From NCBI GenBank assembly GCA_017626295.1, contig JAGAJB010000040.1:1-53952 (forward strand): 53,952 bases of DNA, read 5' to 3'. The notes beneath the pieces are model-generated. The model saw only the letters and a list, made by a program, of their open reading frames with translations, was not told where the DNA came from and made no database searches. Positions 9,284 through 18,565 of the stretch are shown here, piece after piece; the first letter of the stretch is position 1, and every line of letters begins with the position of its first letter. Source of the stretch: Clostridia bacterium (lineage in GTDB: Bacteria; Bacillota; Clostridia; Oscillospirales; Acutalibacteraceae). A program made the translations under genes and the position numbers.

Positions 9284-9600
9284 AGTTAGGAGTTAGGAGT
9301 GAGGAGTTTCGGGGCGCAAAAGAGCCGATTATAATGCGTAATTCGTAATGCGTAATTTTCGGGGCAAGCCGATTATAATTGCAAATTGAAAATGGCAAAT
9401 GGCAAATTTCGGAACTGCGTTGCTGTTTATATATTACTTCGCGTAGGACGAAAAGCAAATGTTTGCGAAGCCTTATCATCCCTGTTTGCCTTATAGGCAA
9501 ATAGGGAGGGGGACCGCGCTAGCGGTGGTGGGTAGTTCTCTTGCGGTAATTCGTCTGTGGGATAGAACAACTGAAGAATCATCGCAAAAGAACTACATTG
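9284..9600. repeat. Intergenic region with degenerate repeats and a hairpin
   Basis: No convincing gene. Two related units start with AGCCGATTATAAT (9323-9335 and 9367-9379, 44 bases apart), each followed by runs of short drifting words (GCGTAATTC and GCAAATGG types) and ending in TTTCGG. Further on, GTAGTTCTCTTGCG near 9531 pairs with CGCAAAAGAACTAC near 9583 with one mismatch and is followed by a T-rich stretch, so a transcript could end there. The word style resembles the inverted repeats around the four-helix-bundle gene. Confidence 0.5.
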
Positions 9601-9685
9601 TTTTTTGTTTTTGATTTATATTTATATTTATATTTATATTGAATTTCCTATTGATAAACTAAAATAAATGTGGTAAATTATTTGT

Positions 9686-9842
9686 GCTACACAAATTTCA
9701 TATTTAGATTTTTAAGGTTGCTTTTTTATCTTTTGGTAAAAGTGCAGCTCTATTCAACCTTTTAATCTAAATGTGTTTGAATTTGTGTAGCAACAATCGG
9801 AGTTTGCATTTTTCGTGCGTCAACTTCGGTTGGCGCATTTTT
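9686..9842 (+). ncRNA. Candidate structured RNA with UUCG-capped terminator
   Basis: A long imperfect inverted repeat joins 9686-9720 (beginning GCTACACAAATT) to 9755-9791 (ending AATTTGTGTAGC), leaving a loop of about 34 bases. It is followed by a textbook terminator: TGCGTCAAC (9816-9824), a TTCG tetraloop, GTTGGCGCA (9829-9837) and a T-run. A small gene with a good ribosome site starts 20 bases later. This could be a stand-alone RNA or a cis-acting leader. I could not assign it to a known RNA family; 6S RNA and riboswitches were considered without a match. Confidence 0.45.
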
Positions 9843-9862
9843 GATTTTAAAGGTGAAAATTT

Positions 9863-10009
9863 ATGGAAAACGAACTTTATAAAAAGATGTATTATCATTT
9901 ATTTAATGCTGTAACCGATGCAATCAGAACCGAAACAAAACAGGTAGCCGACGAAATCTTAAAACAAGCACAAATTGAAACAGAAGAGATTTATATAAAC
10001 GGGAAATAA
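9863..10009 (+). CDS. Small hypothetical protein (48 residues)
   Basis: An ATG-initiated reading frame preceded by AAAGGTG at suitable distance encodes a 48-residue, probably helical, charged protein starting MENELYKKMYYHLFNAVTDA. It has no recognisable domain, signal peptide or membrane segment. It directly follows the structured region 9686-9842, which may control it. It could be a remnant of a mobile element. A weakly structured, gene-free stretch follows up to the MATE gene. Confidence 0.5.
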   Translation: MENELYKKMYYHLFNAVTDAIRTETKQVADEILKQAQIETEEIYINGK

Positions 10010-10148
10010 TTATGTCTTTTCTATTGATAATTTAATACCCTTGCGGTTCATTTGATTTTTATCTTTGATTTACACAATATTATTGACAAAAAAAGCGTAG
10101 TATGATAAATTTGTCTGAGTTTTTATTTTGTGAAAATCAGGTGATGAA

Positions 10149-11492
10149 ATGACCAAGGATATGACTACGGGCAGTCCTATGAAAAATATAATCCGCTTTT
10201 GTTTGCCGTTGATGTTGGGTAACCTTTTTCAGCAGTTGTATAATATGGCGGATACTATTATTGTGGGTAGATTCGTGGGTAAAATTGCGCTTTCTGCCGT
10301 TGGCTCGGTTGGTGCTTTGAATTTTCTTATAATCGGGTCTGTTATAGGGCTTTGCACAGGTTTTGCCATTCCCATTGCTCAGCGTTTCGGTGCACAGGAT
10401 ATTCAGAGTCTTAAAAAATATGTTGCTAATATTATATATACTTCCGCAGTTTTAGGTATTGTTTTTACTGTGGGTGCGGTTCTCTTTACACATCCGCTTT
10501 TAAAACTCCTTAACACCCCCGAAGAAATTTATCAGGATGCGTATGATTATATTGTAATAATTTTTGCAGGCATAGGCGCAACGATGTTTTATAATTTGCT
10601 TGCAAGCATTGTAAGATCCTTGGGCGACAGTAAAACGCCCCTGTACTTCCTGCTTTTTTCTTCGGTGCTCAATGTAGGCCTTGATATTCTTCTTATAACT
10701 GTTTTTGATATGGGTGTTCGCGGTGCTTCCGTTGCTACCGTAATTTCCCAATTAATTTCGGGTATTCTTTGCTTTATATATGTTAAACGCAGTTTTCCCA
10801 TTCTTCATATCACAAAAGAAACATCTAAACCCGATTTCAAATATATAAAAACACTTTTAAGAAACGGACTTCCTATGGCGTTGCAGTTTTCCATAACGGC
10901 TCTCGGTTCTGTTATGTTGCAGTCTTGCGTTAACGGATTAGGTGCAGATGCCATTGCGGCTGTAACTATTGGCGGTAAAACGCAACTTATGATAGTTCTC
11001 CCCTCGGAGACTATAGGAATAACTATGGCAACATACTGCGGTCAGAATTTAGGCGCAAAGAAACTTGACAGAATAAAAATAGGTATAGGAAGCGGATTTA
11101 TTCTCGCGGCAATATATTCTGTTATAGGCATGTGTGTTGCCCGATTCCTCGGCCCATACATTTCGTTGCTTTTTATCAGCGGTTCGGAAACAAGTGTTAT
11201 AACCCTTGCTCAGCAGTACATAAATGCTGGCAGTTATTTTTACATTATTTTATCGGTACTGTTTTTATTGCGAAATTCACTTCAAGGTTTGGGTTACAGC
11301 GTTACCGCTATGATGACAGGTGTATTCGAACTTTTCGCAAGAGCCGTAGGCGGATTCATTTTTGTTAAACATTTTGGCTACGATGCGGCGTGTTTTGTTA
11401 ACCCGTTTGCGTGGATAGTTGCAGATATGTTCCTTTTCCCTGCATTCTTTACGGTAATGCATAAATTGAATAAGAAATTTAAAGATATATAA
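10149..11492 (+). CDS. MATE family multidrug efflux transporter
   Basis: A 447-residue integral membrane protein with about 12 predicted helices in two similar halves, typical of MATE exporters, which use Na+ or H+ gradients to expel cationic drugs. The N-terminal signature GSPMKNIIRFCLPLMLGNLF and QLYNMADTIIVGRFVG are characteristic, with the second-half equivalent LPMALQFSITALGSVMLQ. AGGTGA lies upstream of the start. It is a single gene with its own terminator directly at the stop. The substrate is unknown. Confidence 0.92.
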   Translation: MTKDMTTGSPMKNIIRFCLPLMLGNLFQQLYNMADTIIVGRFVGKIALSAVGSVGALNFLIIGSVIGLCTGFAIPIAQRFGAQDIQSLKKYVANIIYTSAVLGIVFTVGAVLFTHPLLKLLNTPEEIYQDAYDYIVIIFAGIGATMFYNLLASIVRSLGDSKTPLYFLLFSSVLNVGLDILLITVFDMGVRGASVATVISQLISGILCFIYVKRSFPILHITKETSKPDFKYIKTLLRNGLPMALQFSITALGSVMLQSCVNGLGADAIAAVTIGGKTQLMIVLPSETIGITMATYCGQNLGAKKLDRIKIGIGSGFILAAIYSVIGMCVARFLGPYISLLFISGSETSVITLAQQYINAGSYFYIILSVLFLLRNSLQGLGYSVTAMMTGVFELFARAVGGFIFVKHFGYDAACFVNPFAWIVADMFLFPAFFTVMHKLNKKFKDI

Positions 11493-11518
11493 AAAAAGAG
11501 GCGGTTGCCTCTTTTTTA
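11493..11518 (+). terminator. Rho-independent terminator of the MATE gene
   Basis: AAAAAGAGGC (11493-11502) pairs with GCCTCTTTTT (11507-11516) around GGTT and runs into T residues; it starts right at the stop codon. Confidence 0.88.
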
Positions 11519-11617
11519 TATGTCTTGATTTCTAACTGCATTTATGGTAGTATTAATATAGGTAATTATGAGTTGATACCTAAACATAAAAATATATTCG
11601 GAGTTTTGGTGATAAAA

Positions 11618-11884
11618 ATGAAACTTAACGAAAATTATGTATTAAAAACCGTAGCAGGTACACCTGTGGTTGTTCCTGTGGGCGAGGCAGTTAATAACAT
11701 TCGCGGAATGATTACCCTTAACGGCCCTGCAGAACTTATATGGAAAGCCCTTGAAAACGGTAAAGATTACGAGGATATTGTTGCAGAATTAAAAGCAGAA
11801 TACGATGCCCCCGAAGAAACTCTTCGCACAGACCTTACGGCATTTATCGAAAAATTGGAAAGTTATAAGATTTTGGAAAAATGA
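11618..11884 (+). CDS. PqqD-like peptide-binding protein
   Basis: An 88-residue protein of the PqqD fold, small adaptors that bind leader or precursor peptides for radical-SAM and related modifying enzymes. Family features visible: VLKTVAGTPVVVPVGEA, an ITLNGPAELIWKAL helix, and the ending DLTAFIEKLESYKILEK. The ATG at 11618 with GGTGAT upstream is preferred over a TTG at 11525 that would add an unrelated stretch. It overlaps the next gene by ATGA. No radical-SAM enzyme is adjacent here; the three-gene set PqqD/S26-like/nucleotidyltransferase recurs in Clostridia with unknown product. Confidence 0.82.
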   Translation: MKLNENYVLKTVAGTPVVVPVGEAVNNIRGMITLNGPAELIWKALENGKDYEDIVAELKAEYDAPEETLRTDLTAFIEKLESYKILEK

Positions 11885-12339
11885 AGAAAAATATATCTAT
11901 GTCCGATCTTCTTCCGTTTATTGAGGAGGCTTTCGGCAGAAATACAACTTTTAAGATTCCTATTACGGGAACCAGTATGAATCCTTATCTTGTTCAAGGT
12001 CGTGATTTTGTATTTGTTGAAAAACCGAGTTTTCCCCTTGAGATCGGCGATATACCGCTATACCGCCGTGATGACGGCGCGTTTGTTTTGCACAGAGTTG
12101 TGGGTAAAAATGAAAATGGCTATATTATGTGCGGTGATAATCAGTTTTTACTTGAAAAAAATATCACCGACAAGCATATTATAGGTGTTGTTTGTACTAT
12201 ATGCCGTGACGGTAAAACTTTTGAAGTTACTGACCCCGACTATGTTAAATATAAAAATAAGTATGTGAAAAATGTAAAAAAACGCTATCCGTTACGACGA
12301 TTAAGATATAAATTGTATAGGTTGAGAAATGGAAAATAA
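11881..12339 (+). CDS. S24/S26-type peptidase-like protein
   Basis: A 152-residue protein with the signal-peptidase-like S24/S26 fold: GTSMNPYLVQGRD contains the family's nucleophilic serine, followed by IGDIPLYRRDDGAFVLHRVVG and a CGDNQF motif. There is no clear N-terminal membrane anchor, and the general-base lysine of SipS-type signal peptidases is not evident (arginines occupy that region), so catalysis is uncertain. It overlaps PqqD-like upstream and the nucleotidyltransferase downstream, so the three work together. Processing of a modified peptide is a reasonable guess. Confidence 0.75.
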   Translation: MKKNISMSDLLPFIEEAFGRNTTFKIPITGTSMNPYLVQGRDFVFVEKPSFPLEIGDIPLYRRDDGAFVLHRVVGKNENGYIMCGDNQFLLEKNITDKHIIGVVCTICRDGKTFEVTDPDYVKYKNKYVKNVKKRYPLRRLRYKLYRLRNGK

Positions 12340-13507
12340 AAATACAGAAATTACCAACGATATACTTTCAGTCGGCAGAGTACTTATTGCTGTAATAAGG
12401 GCTCAGATAAGAGGCGAAATATATCAGTTTCCGGAAAATACCGATTTTCCCAAAATTTATAAATTATCTGAGAAACATAGGGTGACACCGCTGGTTGCAC
12501 CGTCGGTTATTGCTGACGCCAATGTTTCAGACGAAATAAAAGCCGTGTTTAAAAAGGAACTTTTTCGTTCTGCTGCAAGGCATACCGCACAGGAAAAAGA
12601 AGCGGAAGAACTTTCCGAATTGTTCGTAAAATCCGGTATAAAACATTGCTTCCTTAAAGGAACGAAAGTATCAAAATATTATGACAATCCCGATATGCGT
12701 TTTATGCTTGATATGGATGTTTTGATAGAACCCGGTAAAGCAGAAGATGCTAAAAAAATCCTTGTTGAAAGAGGCTATAAATACGAAAACTACGAAGATG
12801 CCAAAGATGCGGGATATGTAAAAAAACCTTTCCTCAATTTTGAACTCCATAAAGAGTTGAAGTATGATTACGACAAAGGATATGACTATTATAAAGGTGC
12901 ATTTGAGCGAATGGTAATTTCCGAAAACGGTTATACAATGAATATGACCGATGAGGATTTTTATGTATATATCCTTTCCCACTCGGCACACCATTTTGAA
13001 TCAGCGGGCACAGGAATAAAGAGTATTGTTGACCATTATTACCTTAATAAAAAGTTAAAACCTGAATGTGATTCAAAAATTTTAGAAAAAGCCTTAGAAG
13101 AAACAGGTCTTACTGTTTTTAATAATAAGATGAATGAACTTATAGAGTGTTGGTTTGGCGATAAGCCATTTAACGATGCCGTAAACGAAACCACCGATTA
13201 CATTATTTTAAGTGGCGTTTTCGGTACAGAGGCAAACTATTATTTAAGCGGAATTATCAGGGGAGAATATACCGAAAAGAAGTCCTCATATTTCTTAACA
13301 AGGCTCTTTCTTCCAATGCATTTAATGAAAAAAAGGTATCCTATACTTAAAAAACTTCCGTTTCTTTTGCCAGTTATGTGGGTTGTAAGAATTTTAAGTT
13401 CTTTTTCCGGCAGAAAAAAATATGCCGAGGAAGCAAAAACGGTGAATTCGGTAGATACAGAAGCCAAAAACAGACAAGTTGAGTTTTTGAAACGGCATGG
13501 ATTATAA
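12329..13507 (+). CDS. Nucleotidyltransferase-family protein (NTP_transf_5-like)
   Basis: A 392-residue cytoplasmic protein with the pattern of the uncharacterised nucleotidyltransferase family (PF14907): HCFLKGTKVSKYY, then MRFMLDMDVLIEP with the paired acidic residues expected to bind metal, and FELHKELKYDYDKGYDYY. Such proteins often sit with PqqD-like and S26-like genes or in polysaccharide loci. It overlaps the upstream gene by 11 bases, and the next gene is a polysaccharide-type tyrosine kinase, so a role in surface-polymer or peptide modification is possible. Confidence 0.75.
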   Translation: MENKNTEITNDILSVGRVLIAVIRAQIRGEIYQFPENTDFPKIYKLSEKHRVTPLVAPSVIADANVSDEIKAVFKKELFRSAARHTAQEKEAEELSELFVKSGIKHCFLKGTKVSKYYDNPDMRFMLDMDVLIEPGKAEDAKKILVERGYKYENYEDAKDAGYVKKPFLNFELHKELKYDYDKGYDYYKGAFERMVISENGYTMNMTDEDFYVYILSHSAHHFESAGTGIKSIVDHYYLNKKLKPECDSKILEKALEETGLTVFNNKMNELIECWFGDKPFNDAVNETTDYIILSGVFGTEANYYLSGIIRGEYTEKKSSYFLTRLFLPMHLMKKRYPILKKLPFLLPVMWVVRILSSFSGRKKYAEEAKTVNSVDTEAKNRQVEFLKRHGL

Positions 13508-13582
13508 AATTTAAAAAAAGGTATTGTAGTTATTTAGTATTTGTGATAGAATAAGTTCTATATGAAGTTATAAAGGAGAATA

Positions 13583-15079
13583 ATGATGGCTTACGAAGAA
13601 AAAAGAAACCTTGATGAAGATATTGGTCTTGAACCTATATTAAAGTTTATGCGCCAACTTCTCAGTAAGTGGTGGCTTATTATTATGTTTATCGCTATTT
13701 TCAGTATCAGCGGTTTCGGACTTGCTAAAATTACTTACAACGAAGAATTCAGTTCTAACCTTATTTTTAACGTTTCCAACAAGGATAGAGATATTGCAGG
13801 TACTGCGGCTACATACACTACCGCCAGTGACGCACAGGCTTCAACAACTATCGCTACAAACTTCAAAACACTTCTTGAACGCGGTAATGACTTTATCACT
13901 GCTGTACAGGCTAATGTTAAGGCTCAGACAGGTAAAACATATTCCAAAGAACAACTTCGCGGAATGATGAATATTGAACTTGTTGCAGATACAACACTTA
14001 TTGATATTACTGCTACATCAGAAGATAAAGAATTAGCATATATAGTCACAACTGCTATTCAGAGTGTTTATTCTGACATTGTTAAAGATGCTTTCCCGAC
14101 TGCAAACATCAGTGTTGCCGACAGTGCAACAAAGTCTGAACTTGCAGCCGATTCTTCAACACTTATATACACTGCAGCAGGTTTCATTATAGGTGCTGCT
14201 CTTGCCGTAATTATTATTCTTATTTCTGCAAAAATTCAGAATAAATTGCTTTCAACTGAAGATATTAAGAATAACTTTAATATCGATATTATTGCAACGG
14301 TTTCTGATATAAAAAATAAAAAGAAAAACGACCGTACAAAACTTCTTATTACAGACAGAAACGTCGGTTTGCCGTTTATTGAAACCTTTAAACTTATAAG
14401 AACTAAACTTGAAAATGCAAAATTGAAAAAGGGTTATTCAGTATTTGCAATTACAAGTTCAACCGAGAGCGAAGGTAAAACTACTTGCTCAACCAACATC
14501 GCTCTTTCTCTTGCTAAGAGTGGTAAGTCAGTTCTTCTTATGGACGCTGACCTCAGAAAACCCGCTGTTTGCAAAACTTTGGGTATTTCAATTGAAGGCG
14601 AAAAGGGTATTTACGACATAGTTAAAGGTAACAAGACTTTTGAAGAGTCTGTTAAATACATTGAAAAGTATAACCTTTATCTTCTCGTTTCATCTGCTGC
14701 GGTTGCAGATCCTTCCGAAACTCTTGCTTCAGATACTATGGCAAAAATTGTTGAGGAAGCAAAGAGAAACTTCGATTATGTTATCATCGACTGTCCTCCC
14801 GCAGGTGTTGTTGCTGACGCGGCTATCGTTGCTAACTACACAGATACCATAATTTTCGTTACTGCCGAAGAAAGAGTTGCTATTCCTCAGATCGAATACG
14901 CTTTGAGTGATATTATGACCACTAAGGCTGATATTTTTGGTTGCATTTATAACCGTGCAGGTACAGGTACACTTAAAGTTGCTACTGAAAAAGCAGGCGG
15001 TTACTTCTCAAACCGTTACGGCGGATACTACGGTTCTTCCTATTACTACGGAAGCAGACATCACAAGAAAAGAAAATAA
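13583..15079 (+). CDS. Fused Wzz-like chain-length regulator and BY-type tyrosine kinase
   Basis: A 498-residue membrane protein combining what many Firmicutes encode as two genes (YwqC/YwqD type). Residues about 1-220 form a Wzz-like domain with membrane helices near residues 30-50 and 195-215. The C-terminal part is a bacterial tyrosine kinase with Walker A (STESEGKTTCSTN), Walker A' (LLMDADLRKPA) and Walker B (VIIDCPPAG). The tail is a tyrosine cluster (RYGGYYGSSYYYGSR), the autophosphorylation site of such kinases. It controls capsule or exopolysaccharide export. It stands alone here, with AAAGGAG upstream and no glycosyltransferase genes adjacent. Confidence 0.9.
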   Translation: MMAYEEKRNLDEDIGLEPILKFMRQLLSKWWLIIMFIAIFSISGFGLAKITYNEEFSSNLIFNVSNKDRDIAGTAATYTTASDAQASTTIATNFKTLLERGNDFITAVQANVKAQTGKTYSKEQLRGMMNIELVADTTLIDITATSEDKELAYIVTTAIQSVYSDIVKDAFPTANISVADSATKSELAADSSTLIYTAAGFIIGAALAVIIILISAKIQNKLLSTEDIKNNFNIDIIATVSDIKNKKKNDRTKLLITDRNVGLPFIETFKLIRTKLENAKLKKGYSVFAITSSTESEGKTTCSTNIALSLAKSGKSVLLMDADLRKPAVCKTLGISIEGEKGIYDIVKGNKTFEESVKYIEKYNLYLLVSSAAVADPSETLASDTMAKIVEEAKRNFDYVIIDCPPAGVVADAAIVANYTDTIIFVTAEERVAIPQIEYALSDIMTTKADIFGCIYNRAGTGTLKVATEKAGGYFSNRYGGYYGSSYYYGSRHHKKRK

Positions 15080-15085
15080 ATAAAC

Positions 15086-15117
15086 TTAACCCTGTTCGCT
15101 TATGGTGAACAGGGTTA
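15086..15117. terminator. Inverted repeat after the BY-kinase gene
   Basis: TTAACCCTGTTC (from 15086) pairs with GAACAGGGTTAA (to 15117) around a short loop. The plus-strand tail is A-rich rather than T-rich, so termination there is uncertain. Confidence 0.55.
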
Positions 15118-15138
15118 AAAATATTATAAGGTGTATTT

Positions 15139-16383
15139 ATGGAACTTTTTGAAAATAAAATTGAACAGGAAAGGGCAGTTCTTGTATCGGTTGATACAGG
15201 TGAATTCCAGGTGGATTCCTCTCTGGCGGAACTTACGGAACTCGCTAAAACTGCAGGTGCTGAAGTTATTTGCGAAATGACACAAAAACGCGAAGCACCT
15301 GAACCGGGCACATATCTCGGCCGAGGAAAACTTGAAGAGTTGGCAGAGTTTTGCGAGAATGAAAAACCTGACCTTGTTATAATCGACGGCGAATTATCAC
15401 CGGCACAGCAAAAAAATATTGAAAGATTTACCGATGTTCGTGTTATAGACAGAACAACTTTGATTCTCGACATTTTTGCCCAAAGGGCGCTTTCGGGCGA
15501 AGGTAAACTTCAAGTTGAACTCGCGCAGTTAAAGTATGCTTTGCCCCGTCTTGGAGGTAAAGGTGTATCTATGTCAAGATTAGGTGGCGGTATAGGTACT
15601 CGCGGTCCCGGTGAAACAAAACTTGAAACAGACCGCAGACATATAAGGCGCAGAATTTCTGCTTTAACGGAAGATTTGAAAGCACTTGATGAAAGGCGCA
15701 CACGTTACCGTGAACGCAGAAAAAAAGACGGAGTCATTACTGTTGCCCTTGTTGGTTATACCAATGCAGGAAAATCTACTCTTATGAATACGCTTACAGA
15801 TGCGGGTGTACTTGCCGAGAATAAACTTTTTGCAACCCTTGACCCCACTGCAAGAGCATTGACTCTCCCCGACGGCAGTAACGTTTTACTTATTGATACG
15901 GTAGGTTTTATAAGACGACTTCCCCATAAACTCGTAGAAGCATTCAAATCTACTTTAGACGAGGCGGTAAGTGCAAATGTAATTCTTAATATTTGCGATG
16001 CCTCCAGCGATGAATGTTCGGAACATTACCGTGTTACAAATGAACTTCTTGAAGAACTCGGTTGTGCGGATAAACCTATTATAACAGTTCTTAATAAAAG
16101 TGACCTTGCTAACGATATTTCAATTCCTATGGTTGGAAATTGTGTTCGCGTTTCAGCAAAAACCGGCGAAGGTCTTACGGAACTTTTGGAAAAAATTGCC
16201 GCCGCTTTACCACCCACAAGAAAGAGAGTGAAAATTCTTTTACCGTTCTCTTTAGGTGCTGCCGGTGCGGAACTTCGCAAAACAGGCGTAGTACATTCGG
16301 AAGAATATACCGCCGAAGGCCTTCTTCTTGATATTACGGCGGAGATTTTTGTGCTGGAGAAGTATAAGGATTATATAATATAA
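15139..16383 (+). CDS. hflX: Ribosome-associated GTPase HflX
   Basis: HflX is a GTPase that splits stalled ribosomes after stress. The 414-residue protein has the N-terminal HflX domain (GTYLGRGKLEELAEF), the glycine-rich GGKGVSMSRLGGGIGTRGPGE-type linker, and the G domain with Walker A GYTNAGKST, DTVGFIRRLP, and NKSD. Length and order are normal for the family. AAGGTG precedes the ATG. Confidence 0.95.
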   Translation: MELFENKIEQERAVLVSVDTGEFQVDSSLAELTELAKTAGAEVICEMTQKREAPEPGTYLGRGKLEELAEFCENEKPDLVIIDGELSPAQQKNIERFTDVRVIDRTTLILDIFAQRALSGEGKLQVELAQLKYALPRLGGKGVSMSRLGGGIGTRGPGETKLETDRRHIRRRISALTEDLKALDERRTRYRERRKKDGVITVALVGYTNAGKSTLMNTLTDAGVLAENKLFATLDPTARALTLPDGSNVLLIDTVGFIRRLPHKLVEAFKSTLDEAVSANVILNICDASSDECSEHYRVTNELLEELGCADKPIITVLNKSDLANDISIPMVGNCVRVSAKTGEGLTELLEKIAAALPPTRKRVKILLPFSLGAAGAELRKTGVVHSEEYTAEGLLLDITAEIFVLEKYKDYII

Positions 16384-16389
16384 ATTAAA

Positions 16390-16425
16390 AAAGCAGATTA
16401 GGAAATGATTTTCCTAATCTGCTTT
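16390..16425. terminator. Bidirectional terminator between hflX and glnA
   Basis: AAAGCAGATTAGGAAA (16390-16405) and its complement (16410-16425) form a 16-bp perfect stem between the convergent hflX and glutamine synthetase genes, with A and T runs on either side. Confidence 0.88.
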
Positions 16426-16429
16426 CTTC

Positions 16430-18532
16430 TTATCTCACACTAAAAAGGAGTTCGCCGTATGAGGGGTAGCACCAATGCTCTGAAGAACAAAGTGATTCCA
16501 TTTCATCAACCGATTCTCTTAAAGAATTCATAACGGGGATTATGTTATTCTTATAGAAAATTGCTGCGGCATCGCTTCCTTCAATAGTTTTTACTTCCTT
16601 TGAAAGTTCGCCTAATTCATTAACGTCAGCGAAAACTTTTGCAGAAAGTGCTGAAAGTTTTGCAACAAGATTTTCTTCATAAGATGTGTCGATTTTATCG
16701 CTTACTTTGCGTTTTGCGATAACTGTATCTGCAAGTTCGTGAATGTTACGGCTGACACAGGGAAGAATATCTTTCTTTGTCATTTCAATCATTGTAAGAA
16801 CTTCAATGTTGAGATATTTGCAGTATTTTTCGTTTTTAATTTCGTAGTGTGCCTTAATTTCTGCTTCGCTGTAAACTTTGTGGCGTTTGTATAATTCAAC
16901 GTTTTTGTCGTGAAGCATATAGGGTAAGCAGTCGGGTGTGGTGCGAAGGTTAAGAAGTCCTCTGCTTTCTGCTTCTTTTACCCAGGCATCGTCATAACCG
17001 TTGCCGTTAAATATAATGCGTTTGTGATTTTTAATAACTCTCTTAATAAGTTCGTGGAGTGCGCTTTCAAAGTTATCGGCGCCTTCGAGTTCATCGGCGA
17101 ACTGTGAAAGTACTTCTGCAACTGCTGTGTTGAGAGTGGTGTTAGGGCCTGCAACGGATGCAGAAGAGCCGAGCATACGGAATTCGAATTTATTACCTGT
17201 AAATGCAAAGGGTGAAGTTCTGTTTCTGTCGGTAGTGTCTTTGGGAAAACGGGGAAGAACGTGAACACCTACTTTAAGAACTTCTTTTTCTTTGTTATCG
17301 TAAGTTTCGTCTTTTTCGATGGTTTCGAGTATTGTTGTAAGTTCTTCGCCTAAGAACATAGAAACAATTGCGGGAGGTGCTTCCTGTGCGCCTAAACGGT
17401 GGTCGTTACCTGCGGAAGCGATAGAAATTCTTAAAAGGTCCTGATAATCGTCAACCGCTTTGATAACTGCACAAAGGAATAAAAGGAACTGTGCGTTTTC
17501 GGCAGGTGTTTCGCCGGGCTCAAGCAAGTTTACGTTTGTGTTGGTTGAAATTGACCAGTTGTTATGTTTACCGCTACCGTTTACGCCTGCAAAGGGTTTT
17601 TCGTGCAGAAGGCAAATCATACCGTGCTTTTTAGCACATTTCTGCATAGTTTCCATTGTTATCTGGTTGTGGTCGGTTGCAATATTGGTTGTTGTGAAAA
17701 TGGGTGCTAACTCGTGCTGTGCGGGTGCTGCTTCGTTATGCTCTGTTTTAGCGAGAACACCTAATCTCCATAACTCTTCGTCAAGGTCTTTCATAAAAGC
17801 CTGAACTCTGGGTTTTATTGCACCGAAGTAGTGGTCATCAAGTTCCTGCCCTTTGGGGGGCATAGCGCCGAAAAGAGTTCTGCCTGTGTAAACAAGGTCT
17901 TTTCTTTTATTGAAAACATTACTGTCAACAAGGAAATACTCCTGTTCGGGACCTACTGTTGTTTTAACTGAAACAACTTCATCGTGACCGAAAAGTTTAA
18001 GTATTCTTAATGTTTGCTTGTTGATTGCTTCCATAGAGCGCAAAAGAGGTGTCTTTTTATCAAGAGCCTCGCCGCCGTAAGAACAGAAAGCGGTGGGTAT
18101 ACAAAGAACGCCGTCTTTAATAAAAGCAAATGATGTGGGATCCCAAGCAGTATAGCCCCTTGCTTCAAATGTTGCTCTGAGTCCGCCTGAGGGGAATGAG
18201 GAAGCGTCAGGTTCACCCTGTATAAGTTCCTTTCCCGAAAATTCCATTATTACATTGCCGTCTTTTTTATGGGTGATAAAACTGTCGTGTTTTTCGGCAG
18301 TAATTCCTGTAAGAGGTTGAAACCAATGGGTATAGTGAGTTGCACCTTTTTCAATAGCCCAATCTTTCATAGCGTTTGCTATGATGTTTGCAACGTCGAT
18401 GTTAAGTCTGTGACCTGTTTCGAGAGTTCTTTCAAGTTCTTTGAAAGCATCCTCGGGAAGTCTTTCTTTCATTACTGCTTCGGAGAAAACATCACAACCG
18501 AAGTAATCTGTTACAGTTTTTATTTTAATCAA
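16430..18532 (-). CDS. glnA: Type III glutamine synthetase
   Basis: A 700-residue glutamine synthetase of the large GSIII (GlnN) type, found in Bacteroidetes, cyanobacteria and some Clostridia. It catalyses ATP-dependent amidation of glutamate. Family features: [69 protein letters not shown] and [17 protein letters not shown]. Conservation extends nearly to the first residue, and a stop codon lies a few codons upstream, so the start is the TTG at 18532 although its AAAAGGG site is unusually close. It is followed by the terminator shared with hflX. The chrA pair upstream on the same strand may be co-transcribed. Confidence 0.95.
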   Translation of the reverse strand: MIKIKTVTDYFGCDVFSEAVMKERLPEDAFKELERTLETGHRLNIDVANIIANAMKDWAIEKGATHYTHWFQPLTGITAEKHDSFITHKKDGNVIMEFSGKELIQGEPDASSFPSGGLRATFEARGYTAWDPTSFAFIKDGVLCIPTAFCSYGGEALDKKTPLLRSMEAINKQTLRILKLFGHDEVVSVKTTVGPEQEYFLVDSNVFNKRKDLVYTGRTLFGAMPPKGQELDDHYFGAIKPRVQAFMKDLDEELWRLGVLAKTEHNEAAPAQHELAPIFTTTNIATDHNQITMETMQKCAKKHGMICLLHEKPFAGVNGSGKHNNWSISTNTNVNLLEPGETPAENAQFLLFLCAVIKAVDDYQDLLRISIASAGNDHRLGAQEAPPAIVSMFLGEELTTILETIEKDETYDNKEKEVLKVGVHVLPRFPKDTTDRNRTSPFAFTGNKFEFRMLGSSASVAGPNTTLNTAVAEVLSQFADELEGADNFESALHELIKRVIKNHKRIIFNGNGYDDAWVKEAESRGLLNLRTTPDCLPYMLHDKNVELYKRHKVYSEAEIKAHYEIKNEKYCKYLNIEVLTMIEMTKKDILPCVSRNIHELADTVIAKRKVSDKIDTSYEENLVAKLSALSAKVFADVNELGELSKEVKTIEGSDAAAIFYKNNIIPVMNSLRESVDEMESLCSSEHWCYPSYGELLFSVR

Positions 18533-18565
18533 CCCTTTTCTGTAAAAGTTTTAATAAAATATCAA

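Noticed and set aside
9600-9850. 6S RNA, riboswitch or retron msr/msd identity for the structured region
   Set aside because: The long stem was tempting, but no known conserved core was recognised and no reverse transcriptase is nearby.
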